From Marisa cornuarietis (taxonomy: Eukaryota; Mollusca; Gastropoda; Architaenioglossa; Ampullariidae), in NCBI GenBank assembly GCA_004794655.1, contig SMMW01000585.1, forward strand, positions 521,501 through 585,500: DNA of 64,000 bases, written 5' to 3'. Position numbers and translations under genes: made by a program. A model generated the notes under the pieces. The model did not search any database, was not told the DNA's origin, and saw only the letters and a program-made list of their open reading frames with translations. Numbering within the stretch: position 1 is the first letter of the stretch; each line of letters opens with the position of its first letter. Shown piece by piece: positions 24,601 through 35,169 of the stretch.

Positions 24601-25173
24601 AGCATTCTAGCACATTTATACGCCTAGCAATTTCTATGAAAAAGATGGGCACTAGGGCATCGTCATGAATAATTAAATTTATTATGCAGCTAACCGAATA
24701 ATTGTATTTTCGCGAAACATTACCTCGCTGAAGATTAGCAGAGTGGAATAACAGACTGGACTGAGGTCTGATAGGAAATATAATATTTTTTACCGTTAAA
24801 GAGCGTTTGGCTGTTGTTTTGAAATAGGGAGATTCGGTTTTTCATTCATCAACACGAACCTGACAGCTTTACGACTGAACATTTCTCAAACTGCCAATAC
24901 GGAGCCCATCATGCGCCTTGTATGTCTGCCAAAGGAGAGAAGTCATGGATTGATTCTGACAAAAAAGGATAGGAGGAGCGCGAAAGGGAAGCGTCGGGCG
25001 GGACATTGTTGCAGTCACAATAATGTGAACGCTTGAGATATCATATCGCCGCTCGGTCATAACGTTGAAGAGCCTCATCCAAACTGCCAGCAAAGCACAC
25101 CACTAGGACTTCCGTCTTTGCTGTCGGGGCGACTCGAAGTTAGCGCTCTTCAGGGGAGGCCACGGAATCAAGC
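21650..25173. other. Gene-free stretch
   Basis: AT-rich. A minus-strand AATAAAGG near 22164 follows a GC-richer segment (22170-22330) and could be the 3' end of an old retroposed sequence. A short repeated CAGTATAGT motif sits at 23938-23962. Otherwise nothing recognised. Confidence 0.4.
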
Positions 25174-25203
25174 ATGGGTGATAAATCATCGCATTTGTGC
25201 GCG
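25174..25203 (+). CDS. Possible short first coding exon (MGDKSSHLCA)
   Basis: ATG in the context CAAGCATGG, ten codons, then donor GTAAAC in phase 0. The preceding 100 bases are GC-richer than the neighbourhood. It would join in phase to the exon at 32327. This pairing is speculative. Confidence 0.2.
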
Positions 25204-25699
25204 GTAAACAAGTGGTCAAGAATGACACCAGTGGAGAACTGGATCTTTCTTAAGTGGACATTTTTTTATCTCTGCCACCCAATCTGTCCCTCTCCCCAAC
25301 CCCATCTCTCAATTAGCCGTTCTCTGTCTCTAGTCGTCTGTCTATCCTTATTCTCCCTCTCCCTCTGTCTCTCACTGTCTCCCCCTCTGTCTTTCGCTGT
25401 CTCTCCCTTTGTTTCTCGCTGTCTTTTTTCTCATACTCTCCTGTTTCGTCGTCTTCTTTTTCCAAGTCTTTCTTCTCAAAGTGTCAAAAGATAAAGTCCC
25501 CAGTCTTCTTAGAGAAATACATAAAGTGCATGACCGAAACGTCAGACAAACATCTAGGGAGGTTAGAACTGAAAGACTGAACCAACTGGCAGACTCACAG
25601 GCAGAGAGACTGACCAGTTTTGTTAGAATGCAGAAAACATCTACCAATACAATATTCCTTATTGCATTCTATTTCACTGCATCATAAAAAGCAACACTC

Positions 25700-28600
25700 A
25701 TTTTCATCTATTGTTGGCAGCAAGACGCCAGAAGCCAAGTTTTTCTTTTCATTTTCATCCCTCATGGACTTAATTTCTTCTTTCTGTAGGCTTCCACTCC
25801 AGGCCACAGACTATGACATATTCAATGCCTGTGAAATGTCAAGCCTTGACTACCGTCATACAGGCGTAAATCTTGCCTGGCGACTTTTATTCACTCTTCT
25901 TCACACATCGCCGACTAACAATCGACCAGACTCTCATCTGGCCAAGAACATGAAGCGCAATAAAGATGAGTAAAGGACGCGAAAAAACCTCAGAAAGCAA
26001 ACTAATCAGCCCAGGACCGGAAGCATATAACATTCGAGCAACAGTGTTGCACAATTGCTTTCTTTGACGTGTAAATGTAAAATGCAGTAGGAATAAAATC
26101 TGCAGATATAATGATCAGAAATATTGCCTCTAAGTTCTCTCAAAGAAAACATGCAAAAGCCAATCGAAAGTCTTCTGGTTTATCAAAGGAGAGGCCGGCA
26201 GCTAAGGTATTTCTTGTAAGAACAGCTCTCATCAAGGGATTGATCATATATGCCAATGCCTATGAATGATCAACAATGAGAAGTTTTAAAATCTGTTTTC
26301 GAAAATGATTTGAAGCGCCATGTCAAACAAAGTAAGTTCATGCACTGGGATGAGGTCCACAGCCAGTCTCTTGGCTTAAATGGGAGAGAAAAGAAAAGTC
26401 CGAAAAATCTCTTCTCCGTCGTCTTCTAATCTTTTTACTGGGTCACAATGTCCAAGCAGCTAGCCAGTGACCTCCATCTCGTGATCAAAGACGAAAGATA
26501 CCGGAGATACACGGCCTTTAAGAGAAAAAGTAAACTTCATAGGAATGCTTAATGGTGTGCTTTTGGCGTGTGTCAACTGCAAGGACTTAAGGTCTGATCA
26601 CACCTCGGGCAACGAGAAAGCAGACTTGTATACTGCTTAAATTGTAAAAATGCGTGACTCCTAAAGTTACCCTGAATCATCATCATCATCATCATCGTCG
26701 TCGTCGTCGTCGTCGTCATTGTCGTAGTAGTAGTCATCGTCGTCGTCGAGAAAACTACACTAAAAGCATTGGAGCTCAAAAATAAAAAAGTCGTGTCTGA
26801 TAAAATAAAGTTTAATCAGGAAAACGACATTTACATTTCTTTCTTCATTTACGTCCAAGTACACGATGAACTGTGGCAAGGAACTTACAAGTCAAATGGC
26901 TTTTGTCAATATTTGGCTTCCATAACCCGGTCCTTTTTGTCTACAACTCTGAGCCGAATGTGCAACAGATTTAGGAGTGACTCGTGTCGATATTTGAAGC
27001 TGCATTAGGTATGAGGGATGCGTCTTGACATGGCAAGTAAGATTATTAGATGTCAGAGGATACATTTTCAAACAGGACACGGCACTCAAACTTATACACA
27101 AACTTAGTCAACGCTAATAATGAGCGAACGTTGTCCCCTTGAGACTCACTTCTTGTATAAAGTACACTGTGTCTAACTACGGCACGGACTAGTACTCTGT
27201 CCTTGTTTCTTACCTGGATCGTCCGGTGAGTTTATATAGGGAAAGGATGTCAAACAGTTAAGATTCACTTTACTGATAACATTCGTCGAACGTGGGCCGA
27301 TATGTGCGAGTTCATGCAAGAGGCAGACTCTTGTCGTAGTTCCAGTTAGACTGACACCATCCATCCAGAGTGCAATACATGTAAGAGACTCATACGCCGG
27401 AATCCGAAAAGCTTATCTCCAGACAACAATACCCCCGAAGGACTAAGCTCCTTCAGATGAGCAGCGCTTGCTCAAAGGTCAAACGGAAAAGTGTGTGCCC
27501 TGCCCACACCGGTACGAAACATCAAGCTTTCATCTGAGACCGCTCTTGAGGCAGCTCCTGCTCAATCATGTCGCCGCTGACGGGAAGATCACATGTGTAG
27601 AGAATTACGCAGCCGTTCGCCATGTCGCAGACACGATAAGGAAAAAGCCAAATGTTTGTTTGCAGATTAGACCCTAATCGCGCTCGAGAGCGCCACGAGT
27701 TCCCGCTCTTTCTTATCTCTCGTAGTCTCTCGCGGAACAGTTCGATGCCTGCAGCCTTCCTCGCCTGCTCGATCCCATGCCTGCCCACCTTACATCTTTC
27801 TCCGACTGATTCCGGGAGACTTGATTGATCACCGGAAAGGCCGTTTTCCATGGTGACAGTGTCTCTCACTAGGTATGCCGATTTGGGTAACATGAGTGTG
27901 CAGAGTTCAAGGGCTGGGAGACTCCAAGTTGCCATCAATCACTCAGCAAATGATTCCGAGAAACGCAGACGATGGAGATGTTTGAGTGGGCGGTTTCCGA
28001 CAGGAGTGAGGTAGATAATCATGATGCTATAGGCTACTATATCTCACTTAAAAGTGCTGTAGTGACTACGGTTCACTCTACTCTGACTGACTTGCACAGG
28101 AAGCAAAAAGAGCGGAGTAGAGAGAGCTAACCAGAAACAGAATAATTTTACAAATATTGGCAACAAAAGCTCCACCTGACTTTATAAACGTTCCTGTGTA
28201 GTGTAAGGGTAAGTAAAATAAGGGTCATGAGGGAGGTGCCAGGGACTCTCGCTTTTCTCGGTGGACAGCTTCTTTGTAAGGACAGGTTCCGCCTTCTCTT
28301 TCTCTCAGTGTTCAACCTTATCCCAACCATCTATGATGTCAGGTACCCAGTCCTGACAGCTGGAGCTAAAGTGGTTATAACAAACCTTTGAAAAACTATT
28401 CTACACTTTCTCATGTCTGATTCGGGGAAAAGAAATAACCCGAAAATAAAAACAAAAGTTAGGAAGGGACGAAAAGAAAGAAGGGGAAATAACGGTTAAA
28501 TAAATGAACGAATGAACTAAAACATAAAAGAATGAATAAATAAATGACTATGAAATAGAAAGTGATCGAGGGAGCGAGGTGGTATGTGTTGATTAAGAGA

Positions 28601-28700
28601 CGATTAAATTCAGAACGGGTCATGGAAGAAGAAAACAAGGGGCTATTGCGACAAAGACAGTAACAGGGGCCCGGAGTAAGAATGAAGACAGATCATATCT
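25700..28700. other. No convincing gene; several open frames of 60-138 codons
   Basis: The segment 27460-27960 is GC-richer and open on both strands (69 codons plus, 138 codons minus). Neither translation is recognisable or bounded by good splice signals. An A-rich (GAAT/AAAT)n tract lies at 28485-28560. Confidence 0.4.
26676..26755. repeat. (ATC)n/(GTC)n compound microsatellite
   Basis: Trinucleotide tract with mixed ATC, GTC and GTA units. Confidence 0.9.
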
Positions 28701-28709
28701 CACCCCTCC

Positions 28710-29063
28710 ATGCGGAACAATCTAACATTATTATTATGGGATGTCTGGCTTATGTCTCGTTGCACCTGCTGCAGCAAGTGTGAGCACCAAGCATTGTGCA
28801 CTTGGCTCACCTCATTAACCTCTGCAGTCACGTGTGAAGATGTATTTAACGCTAGCGAGGCGAGTGCCCCCTACATTTGGTCGCAAGACGTGCCACTGCC
28901 GGGGGACGAAGACCGTAAAACCTTGGCCCTAAACATTCTTCTCCCGGAAGCAGGCTATCTCTGCCCGCACTCGTCTCTCAGCTCAGTCCCTAGGCTCTCT
29001 CCGCTGCTCGTGAAGTCTAATGACACGTGCGCAGCAAACGCACCAAGCAAAATGTTCATCTGA
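28710..29063 (+). CDS. Candidate 117-codon open frame, unrecognised
   Basis: ATG to TGA in one exon. The N-terminus is hydrophobic (NNLTLLLWDVWLM) followed by a Cys cluster (CTCCSKCEHQALC). Two potential N-glycosylation sites (NAS, NDT) are present, and most codons in the second half end in C or G, which suggests coding. The region is GC-rich on both strands, so this may be compositional. It could be a lineage-restricted secreted protein or noise. Confidence 0.25.
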   Translation: MRNNLTLLLWDVWLMSRCTCCSKCEHQALCTWLTSLTSAVTCEDVFNASEASAPYIWSQDVPLPGDEDRKTLALNILLPEAGYLCPHSSLSSVPRLSPLLVKSNDTCAANAPSKMFI

Positions 29064-30277
29064 CGTGCAGGTCGTTTTCTTTCGCTTCTCACATTCTCCA
29101 GTAGGATTGATGCCAGTTTTCTCCCCTTTCTACGCTCTCTTGCGTTCATCTTCGGTTGGCGCGATTACCTCCCCCATGTAGTTTGTCTTCCCTTGACGCC
29201 GCGTTGTGGGCAACTAAGCCAGGGCCAGCTGAAGGTTTATGTGTTAGCTTAGCAACAGGCATCATCCTGGCCTGCCCAATGTCAGGTTCTGTCGGGACGT
29301 AGGAGTTTAGTGAAACGGTAAAAGGTAAAACCCATTATCCAGTAGTTTTAAGTTTAACTCCACCAGACTGCTCTAATGGTAGGGGGATCCTGAGGCAAAT
29401 ATTAATTGTACAAAAGCCTAACACACAGTACTTATATTTCTGTTTTTTTCTGTTTCTGTTCTGTTCGTCGTTTTATTATTTCGTTACTTTCGTTCGTTTA
29501 AAATTTTTCAGTTATTTTTTTCAAAACGTTAATGACTACACGGTAAAAAAAGGACTATTCGATGCTAGCAATAAAAAGTACAATTTTTTTAGGGTACTAA
29601 ATTTTTTAAACAGATTCAATCAACTTTTTAAAAAGAAAAAGATGGTGCCTATAAATTATGTGTATTAGTCTACTCGAAAAGCAAACCTGACGATTTTAAA
29701 GAAACTGAACGTGGATGTAATATTTCTGTTGTACGTGTGATAAACATATGAAACTTAACAATTATTTTAAATGGGGAAATCCTGCTTGACAAATATTATT
29801 GCAAAGTAATAAGCAATGAATACTTTTCACGAATGGAGAAACTTTCCAGGCTCGCCCATATATATATATAGGGAGTACACTGAACGATCATAACACATCT
29901 TAATTAATAGAACTTTGCCCTACTGAAGAAATGAAACTCAGTCTCAAACAGAGAAACGTGAAACAAACGAACGTTGGGGGATCATGAAAAGACTCTCGGA
30001 CCTCTCCGCCCAGACACACATCGTCGAGTGGCTAACAAGCCCTGGTGATGCAGTATTGCGTGCACACCGTCAACCTGTGCCGATTGTCGTATCAATAGGT
30101 TTCTCACGGTTCACCGAACTCTCATCCGATTATGGCCTGTTGGCTGAGGGGATTCCTGCTGTTAGGCGATGAGACGGCGAGGCCATCAAACAAACTGAAA
30201 AAAGTGGGTGGTGGGGAACGGAATGGGAGAGTCAGCTGCCCCTCCTACATGCCTGTCTGATTTCGATCTGTGTTTTC

Positions 30278-30440
30278 CCTGCCCCATCCCCTCTGTTTGT
30301 TTGTTTGTTTGTTTGTTTGTTTGTTTGTTTGTTTAGATGCTGAAAGCACTACAAAGCCCCATCCCCTCTGTTTGTTTGTTTGTTTCTTTGTTTGTTTGTT
30401 TCTTTGTTTAGATGCCGAAAGCACTACAAAGCTCAAGCGA
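30278..30440. repeat. (TTTG)n arrays inside a 77-bp tandem duplication
   Basis: The block GCCCCATCCCCTCTG-(TTTG)n-TTTAGATGC[T/C]GAAAGCACTACAAAGC occurs twice in a row. The second copy has TTTC interruptions. Gives false open frames on both strands. Confidence 0.9.
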
Positions 30441-30827
30441 AACCGCTTTGAAAATATATTCTAAGAAATACTAAGTTAGTAATCAAAGACGATGACCTGA
30501 ACACATCAACCTGATTCACAACAACCTCAACGTCTGCGTTCCCAGAATGCAGGTGACTGCTTCCTTACTACCACGTGTGTAGTTATGCTTCAATGTAATA
30601 ATACTGAATCTTGCAGCTACTGCCGAGCTGAACTTTTTCTAATAATGCTTTCGATCCTGCACTGTCACCGAGAACCAAACACACTGATTTATTTACTTTT
30701 AGTTATTTTGAAATAGACATTTAAAAGATGCATTTCTACGACCAACTGTGATGTATATGTGGCGAAATCTATTATTAACATTTCAAACGGTTAATGTTAA
30801 AAAACAAATGAAACCCCATCAAGAGGA

Positions 30828-30965
30828 GCAGTAACAGTCATGGGACTAGCACTAACACTCAAGTAACCGAAAACAGCAGTCATTTGACTAGCAATAACAA
30901 TCATGAGACTGAGAGTTGGTGAATAACAATACCAGTCATAGGACTAGCAATAACACAATCAACAA
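30828..30965. repeat. Degenerate minisatellite of CAGTCATGGGACTAGCAATA units
   Basis: Four or more diverged copies of a roughly 45-60-bp unit with core CAGTCATRNGACTAGCAATA. A related single copy is at 34500-34540, 3.5 kb away. Confidence 0.6.
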
Positions 30966-32326
30966 TAAAAAGAATTGTAATACTACAGCAGTCAAACACA
31001 AGAACAGCTTCAACACAATGACGCTGATCCAGTGAAATGATTCTATTATTGCCACCACAACAGTTCAGTTGCTACCAATATCCACTGATAAAATTACAAG
31101 ACGGGCACACGCGTGTGTCTACAGATTTGTATGACTCGGTATGTCCGCTGGATTTCATTTGCATTAGAAACTGAATCTAGTTTTAACAAATTTCTTCCAT
31201 CTCATCGCACACAAATGACTGCTCCCCCGTGCTCGTGATCAAAGGGTGACAATAGGATTGTCTTTGCACGTTCTAGAGCAGCCCAGCAAACCTCAAAGAC
31301 CGATGCAAAAAAATCCACTTAATGTGCTTGAATAAATGTGTTAATTAAGGTTTGGATGTATTGTAAGGATTCAGTCTACCATCGCTGGATTACACTGCGG
31401 GTTATTAAAGGGCAGCCGCTGGACCTTCATTACTTGTAAAATTGCAGTCTTGTCTCATCGGACTTTTCCGAGGTTCGTGTAATATACAAAATTTTTACCG
31501 AATAAAGTAGTGGTTCTTGACCCTGAAACTCATTAATGCTATAAGAGATTACTTTAAACAACTTTTTTTTTTAACTCAAAGGGCGGGGATAGGGTATAAC
31601 GTCGGAGGGTAAAAGAACGGAATAGTGACAATCGCATGTCATTTAAAGAATGACTAAAGGAATAGAGCCAAGAACTTACATAAGTTACCTTAACCCCAAA
31701 GGTATGATTTTAAGATCAAAGACAACTGTAGAACCCAAGTGTGGAGAAGGCAGCAAGAAAGAGGGACTGAAGGAGATAAGAGAAGAATGGACAGAGTGAG
31801 AGAGCGGGAAGGGGATGGGGGGTAAGGGAGATTCATTCACATCCTGGTAACATTTGACAGCAACGAACAAAGGACGACAACATGATTCATCATCGCAATC
31901 GTTCCCATCTAATGCAATGTTGCAGTTTCAATAACCGTCAGCAAGAGATGACAAGCGGCGAGAGATGAAGTAGAGGTCATGACCCCTATTAGCACGCTCT
32001 CACTCATTCTCACTCTATTTCCGATACGTCACGCCCTAGGATGGCCTCTCTGTCACATGACCAAGCCTAACCTCCACCCCCAACAACCGCTTCTCTACCA
32101 CCTGCAAGGAAAAACCCGTCTACTTTCAATTTATTGTACTTTTTTTCCCGTCCAAAAACATGAACACGAAATTAAGAAATAAAGAAAAGGGACAAAGCAA
32201 TTCAGAGATTGGAAAAAAATACGTGAAAATGTAGTCTTTGGGTGAGAGATGCTTGTGTTAAAAAAAACATATTTACTAGTCACAGAGGTATACGAGTTAA
32301 GCTGACTAAGTCCTGCCACAATACAG

Positions 32327-32477
32327 CCAAGTGATTATCATGGCATTCCCCAGAGTGCACACTTCTACAGTTCTGAGCTGCCCTCTCGACAGTCGGCACC
32401 AGGATGGAACCAGCAGACGCACCCGCAGGCGAGTGGTGTCACGATCCAGTCGACGGTGGGTCGGTTCCGTTCTTACG
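32327..32477 (+). CDS. Probable orphan internal coding exon, unrecognised
   Basis: Acceptor CACAATACAG and strong donor G-GTAAGT bound an open frame of 50 codons plus one base: PSDYHGIPQSAHFYSSELPS, then RQSAPGWNQQTHPQASGVTI and QSTVGRFRSY. Third positions are mostly C or G, while the flanks are AT-rich. The content (Ser, Gln, Pro) looks like a disordered region of a larger protein. No neighbour exon was found with certainty. It could follow the 25174 exon in phase 0. Confidence 0.4.
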
Positions 32478-32780
32478 GTAAGTATGGGCTAAAACCTTTG
32501 ATGTCTGCCGCCAGAGCTGACCAAAGTCACCGCGGTGACCCCATTGCCTGCGGCGGTCGCGCGCTGTTGCTGAGTCGTTTGGACGAGTGACACGGGGTTG
32601 GGGTGAGTGGGTGGTGGAAGGTCACGCTTATAATGACCGAGGGAGCTCGGAGTAGAGCTGTGCAAGTTGAGACTCGGGCTTGGAATGTAACCTTTTATTC
32701 TATCTGCAACTCCATTCTGACTTATCTTCGCCCGCAAACGCAAAGTTGCATCTTGAAAGCAAGCACCTTATCCTCATTCT

Positions 32781-33046
32781 GGGGCCAGTTGCACAACACA
32801 TTTTTAATTGTAAACACTTTTAAGCCTTAACTCTTTTTACATAATTAGTTTAAAGTGCACACCACAATTTTACGATTTTTAAAACTAAAACTGCTTTAGG
32901 TAAGATAAAGTTGTTTAAGTCTGACTTTCCGTCCTGTCAGTACAATTTTTTGTACGTACTTCTGCGATGCATGAAAATGGCTAAGAAGAGATTTTGCTAC
33001 ATTAGAACAGTTTTAGGGTTTAGAAACGTGTTGTGCAAGTGGCCCC
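32781..33046. mobile_element. 266-bp MITE copy 2, inverted relative to copy 1
   Basis: Starts GGGGCCAGTTGCACAACACA and ends TGTTGTGCAAGTGGCCCC. The internal sequence equals the reverse complement of 19174-19440 with scattered substitutions, so the two copies belong to one recently active family. Confidence 0.85.
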
Positions 33047-33644
33047 TGTGGTTTCTAGCGATCTTTATCAAGCTGTGTGTTCCCGTTCGCGCGCGAAACG
33101 CACGTGCGTTGTAGATGGTGCACTAATTAAAGAGCAGGGCTGGCACAAGATAGTATTGCATGCTCCACCACCATGGTCTGTTGGCGGTGTGGTGTAGCGG
33201 AAGGGAGCAGATTGCAACACCTCAAACTTCTCTGTCGAATGTTCACCTGCTTGAGCACTCACGTTCACTGGGTGCTTGTCCGCTCATGTGTTTGCTCAGA
33301 GGAGCAGCACGAAGACTTCCTGCTCTCCTCAGCGAAAAACTCATCGCAGCTTCACACCGCAGCTTGCTCGTACTCACAACACTCACATCACTCACCACAG
33401 ACTCACAGCGGCCTCAGCTGCACACTTCACACATCACACTCGCCACAGCTTAGTTGATGATTTCTCTTCGGTGACAAACTGTAAAGAATTTTTCTATAGA
33501 ATTAATAATGAGTCCATCAGCCAATCAATTAGTCAAGGTTTTCATTGTATTATTATTCTCAAATTTGAACGCTTCTCGGACGTTGAGACTGCACTAAGCA
33601 AACTTACTCACATATTGTTTCTAAAACTTATCGCTCGCTGAATA

Positions 33645-33645
<1 letters not shown>

Positions 33646-33738
<93 letters not shown>
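33646..33738. repeat. (CTGT)n microsatellite, about 23 units
   Basis: Perfect tetranucleotide array. The same family of motif appears as (TCTG)n at 48064-48087 and (CAGA)n at 60869-60931. Confidence 0.95.
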
Positions 33739-34752
33739 AACACGAATAGAGAGAGCGAGACACCGATCAACGCATTAGAAGCATCTGTGATGTAATATTC
33801 CAACACTGACAGAGCCTCTCTCATGACTGTCGTGCAGTCACGCAGGCAGACATTACAAAGGGAGCCTCGGAGGTGCAAGATGCAGTGAAGAGGAATGAAT
33901 TTGCACACATCCTGTTTATGCACGCGCCATGTTTATTCACACACGACATACAAACTAATGGACAGGTATCCCAGCTCGCGGGCTTCAATGCATCCCAGCT
34001 GACAAAACCTTGAACAGATCATCGATGGCGAGGCACAAGATTTATTCAAAAGGTACCCAAGGGATTCACAAATCAGTTTTTACGATCACCACCGAAATCA
34101 TCCAGCACCTAATTTAAAGGCGGCAGTTAAATAATATTTCCAAAACCTTTGTGTGTTTTTTTCCATCTTAATTAGTTCAGAGAAAAGTACTCCCCTGACT
34201 GACTTTTATTCTGTCACTGTATAATCATGTTTTCTCGCTGAAGCTGTCAGGCCTCTAGTCTGAGTAGTTAATGTAACCGAGAGTCTTAGTAGTTTCAGTA
34301 ATACAAAAGTGTTTAAACATGTGTCTGTGTAAGTCAGTACTAAAATGTCGCATTGCCTGCTGTTTCAGTTTTATCAATATTTGTGGTTTATTTTAACAAA
34401 TGTGTTTAGGTCAACAAGAAAAGACGCGGCCGTTTAAGGCAATTTATCGCAAAAAAAAGATCGAGGATTTCTCATAAATATCAACTGAAATCTAGTGACT
34501 GGCAGTAACAGTCATGTGACTAGCAATACTAGCATTTGAGTACAAGAAGAATAGCCGTACCGGATGATAAAAACAACAGTTTCAATTTTAAATGCCACTA
34601 TTTTATGTCACAAAAATCCACGCATCAGTGTTTCTCTAAAAGTAGAAAGCTCTTACTAACTATACAAATATTAGAGAAAAGGACCTGCGTCTGATCTTGT
34701 GATGAGCTCTACACTGTCTGCCTCTAATACTGAACTATACTTCCTTTGATCG

Positions 34753-34984
34753 CAGCCTAGCTTGTGATTGTCTTACATCATCAGCCTAATTGATGATTGT
34801 TTTACATCATCAGCCTAGTTTGTGATTGTCTTACATCATCAGCCTAGTTTGTGACTGTTTTACATCATCAGCCTAGTTTGTGATTGTCTTACATCATCAG
34901 CCTAATTGGTGATTGTTTTACGTCATCAGCCTAGTTTGTGATTGTCTTACATCATCAGCCTAATTGGTGATTGTTTTACAGCAT
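34753..34984. repeat. 29-bp minisatellite, exactly 8 units
   Basis: Eight head-to-tail units starting CAGCCTA and ending TTACATCAT, 232 bases with no indels. Two unit types alternate in most of the array: CAGCCTAGTTTGTGATTGTC and CAGCCTAATTGGTGATTGTT. A broken copy (TTCTACGTCGTCAGC) lies at 35148-35164. Confidence 0.95.
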
Positions 34985-35169
34985 CAGGAGTGTCGATGCT
35001 CAAGAGAAACAATGTTTTAATTAGCAGCCTCTTTAATATGTCATTATTAATGACATATAATTAATGTTTTATTAATGGTAATTAATTTTTAACAACAGTG
35101 TGTTATTTTAATGTATTAGTAATGGTTTACGTTATTACTAGTATGATTGTTCTACGTCGTCAGCGGTGT

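Noticed and set aside
27522..27938. 138-codon minus-strand frame
   Set aside because: No recognisable domain, no flanking splice signals, opposite strand also open. Probably due to GC-rich composition.
34753..34984. CRISPR-like array
   Set aside because: The 29-bp units are directly adjacent with no spacers, in a eukaryotic genome. It is a minisatellite.
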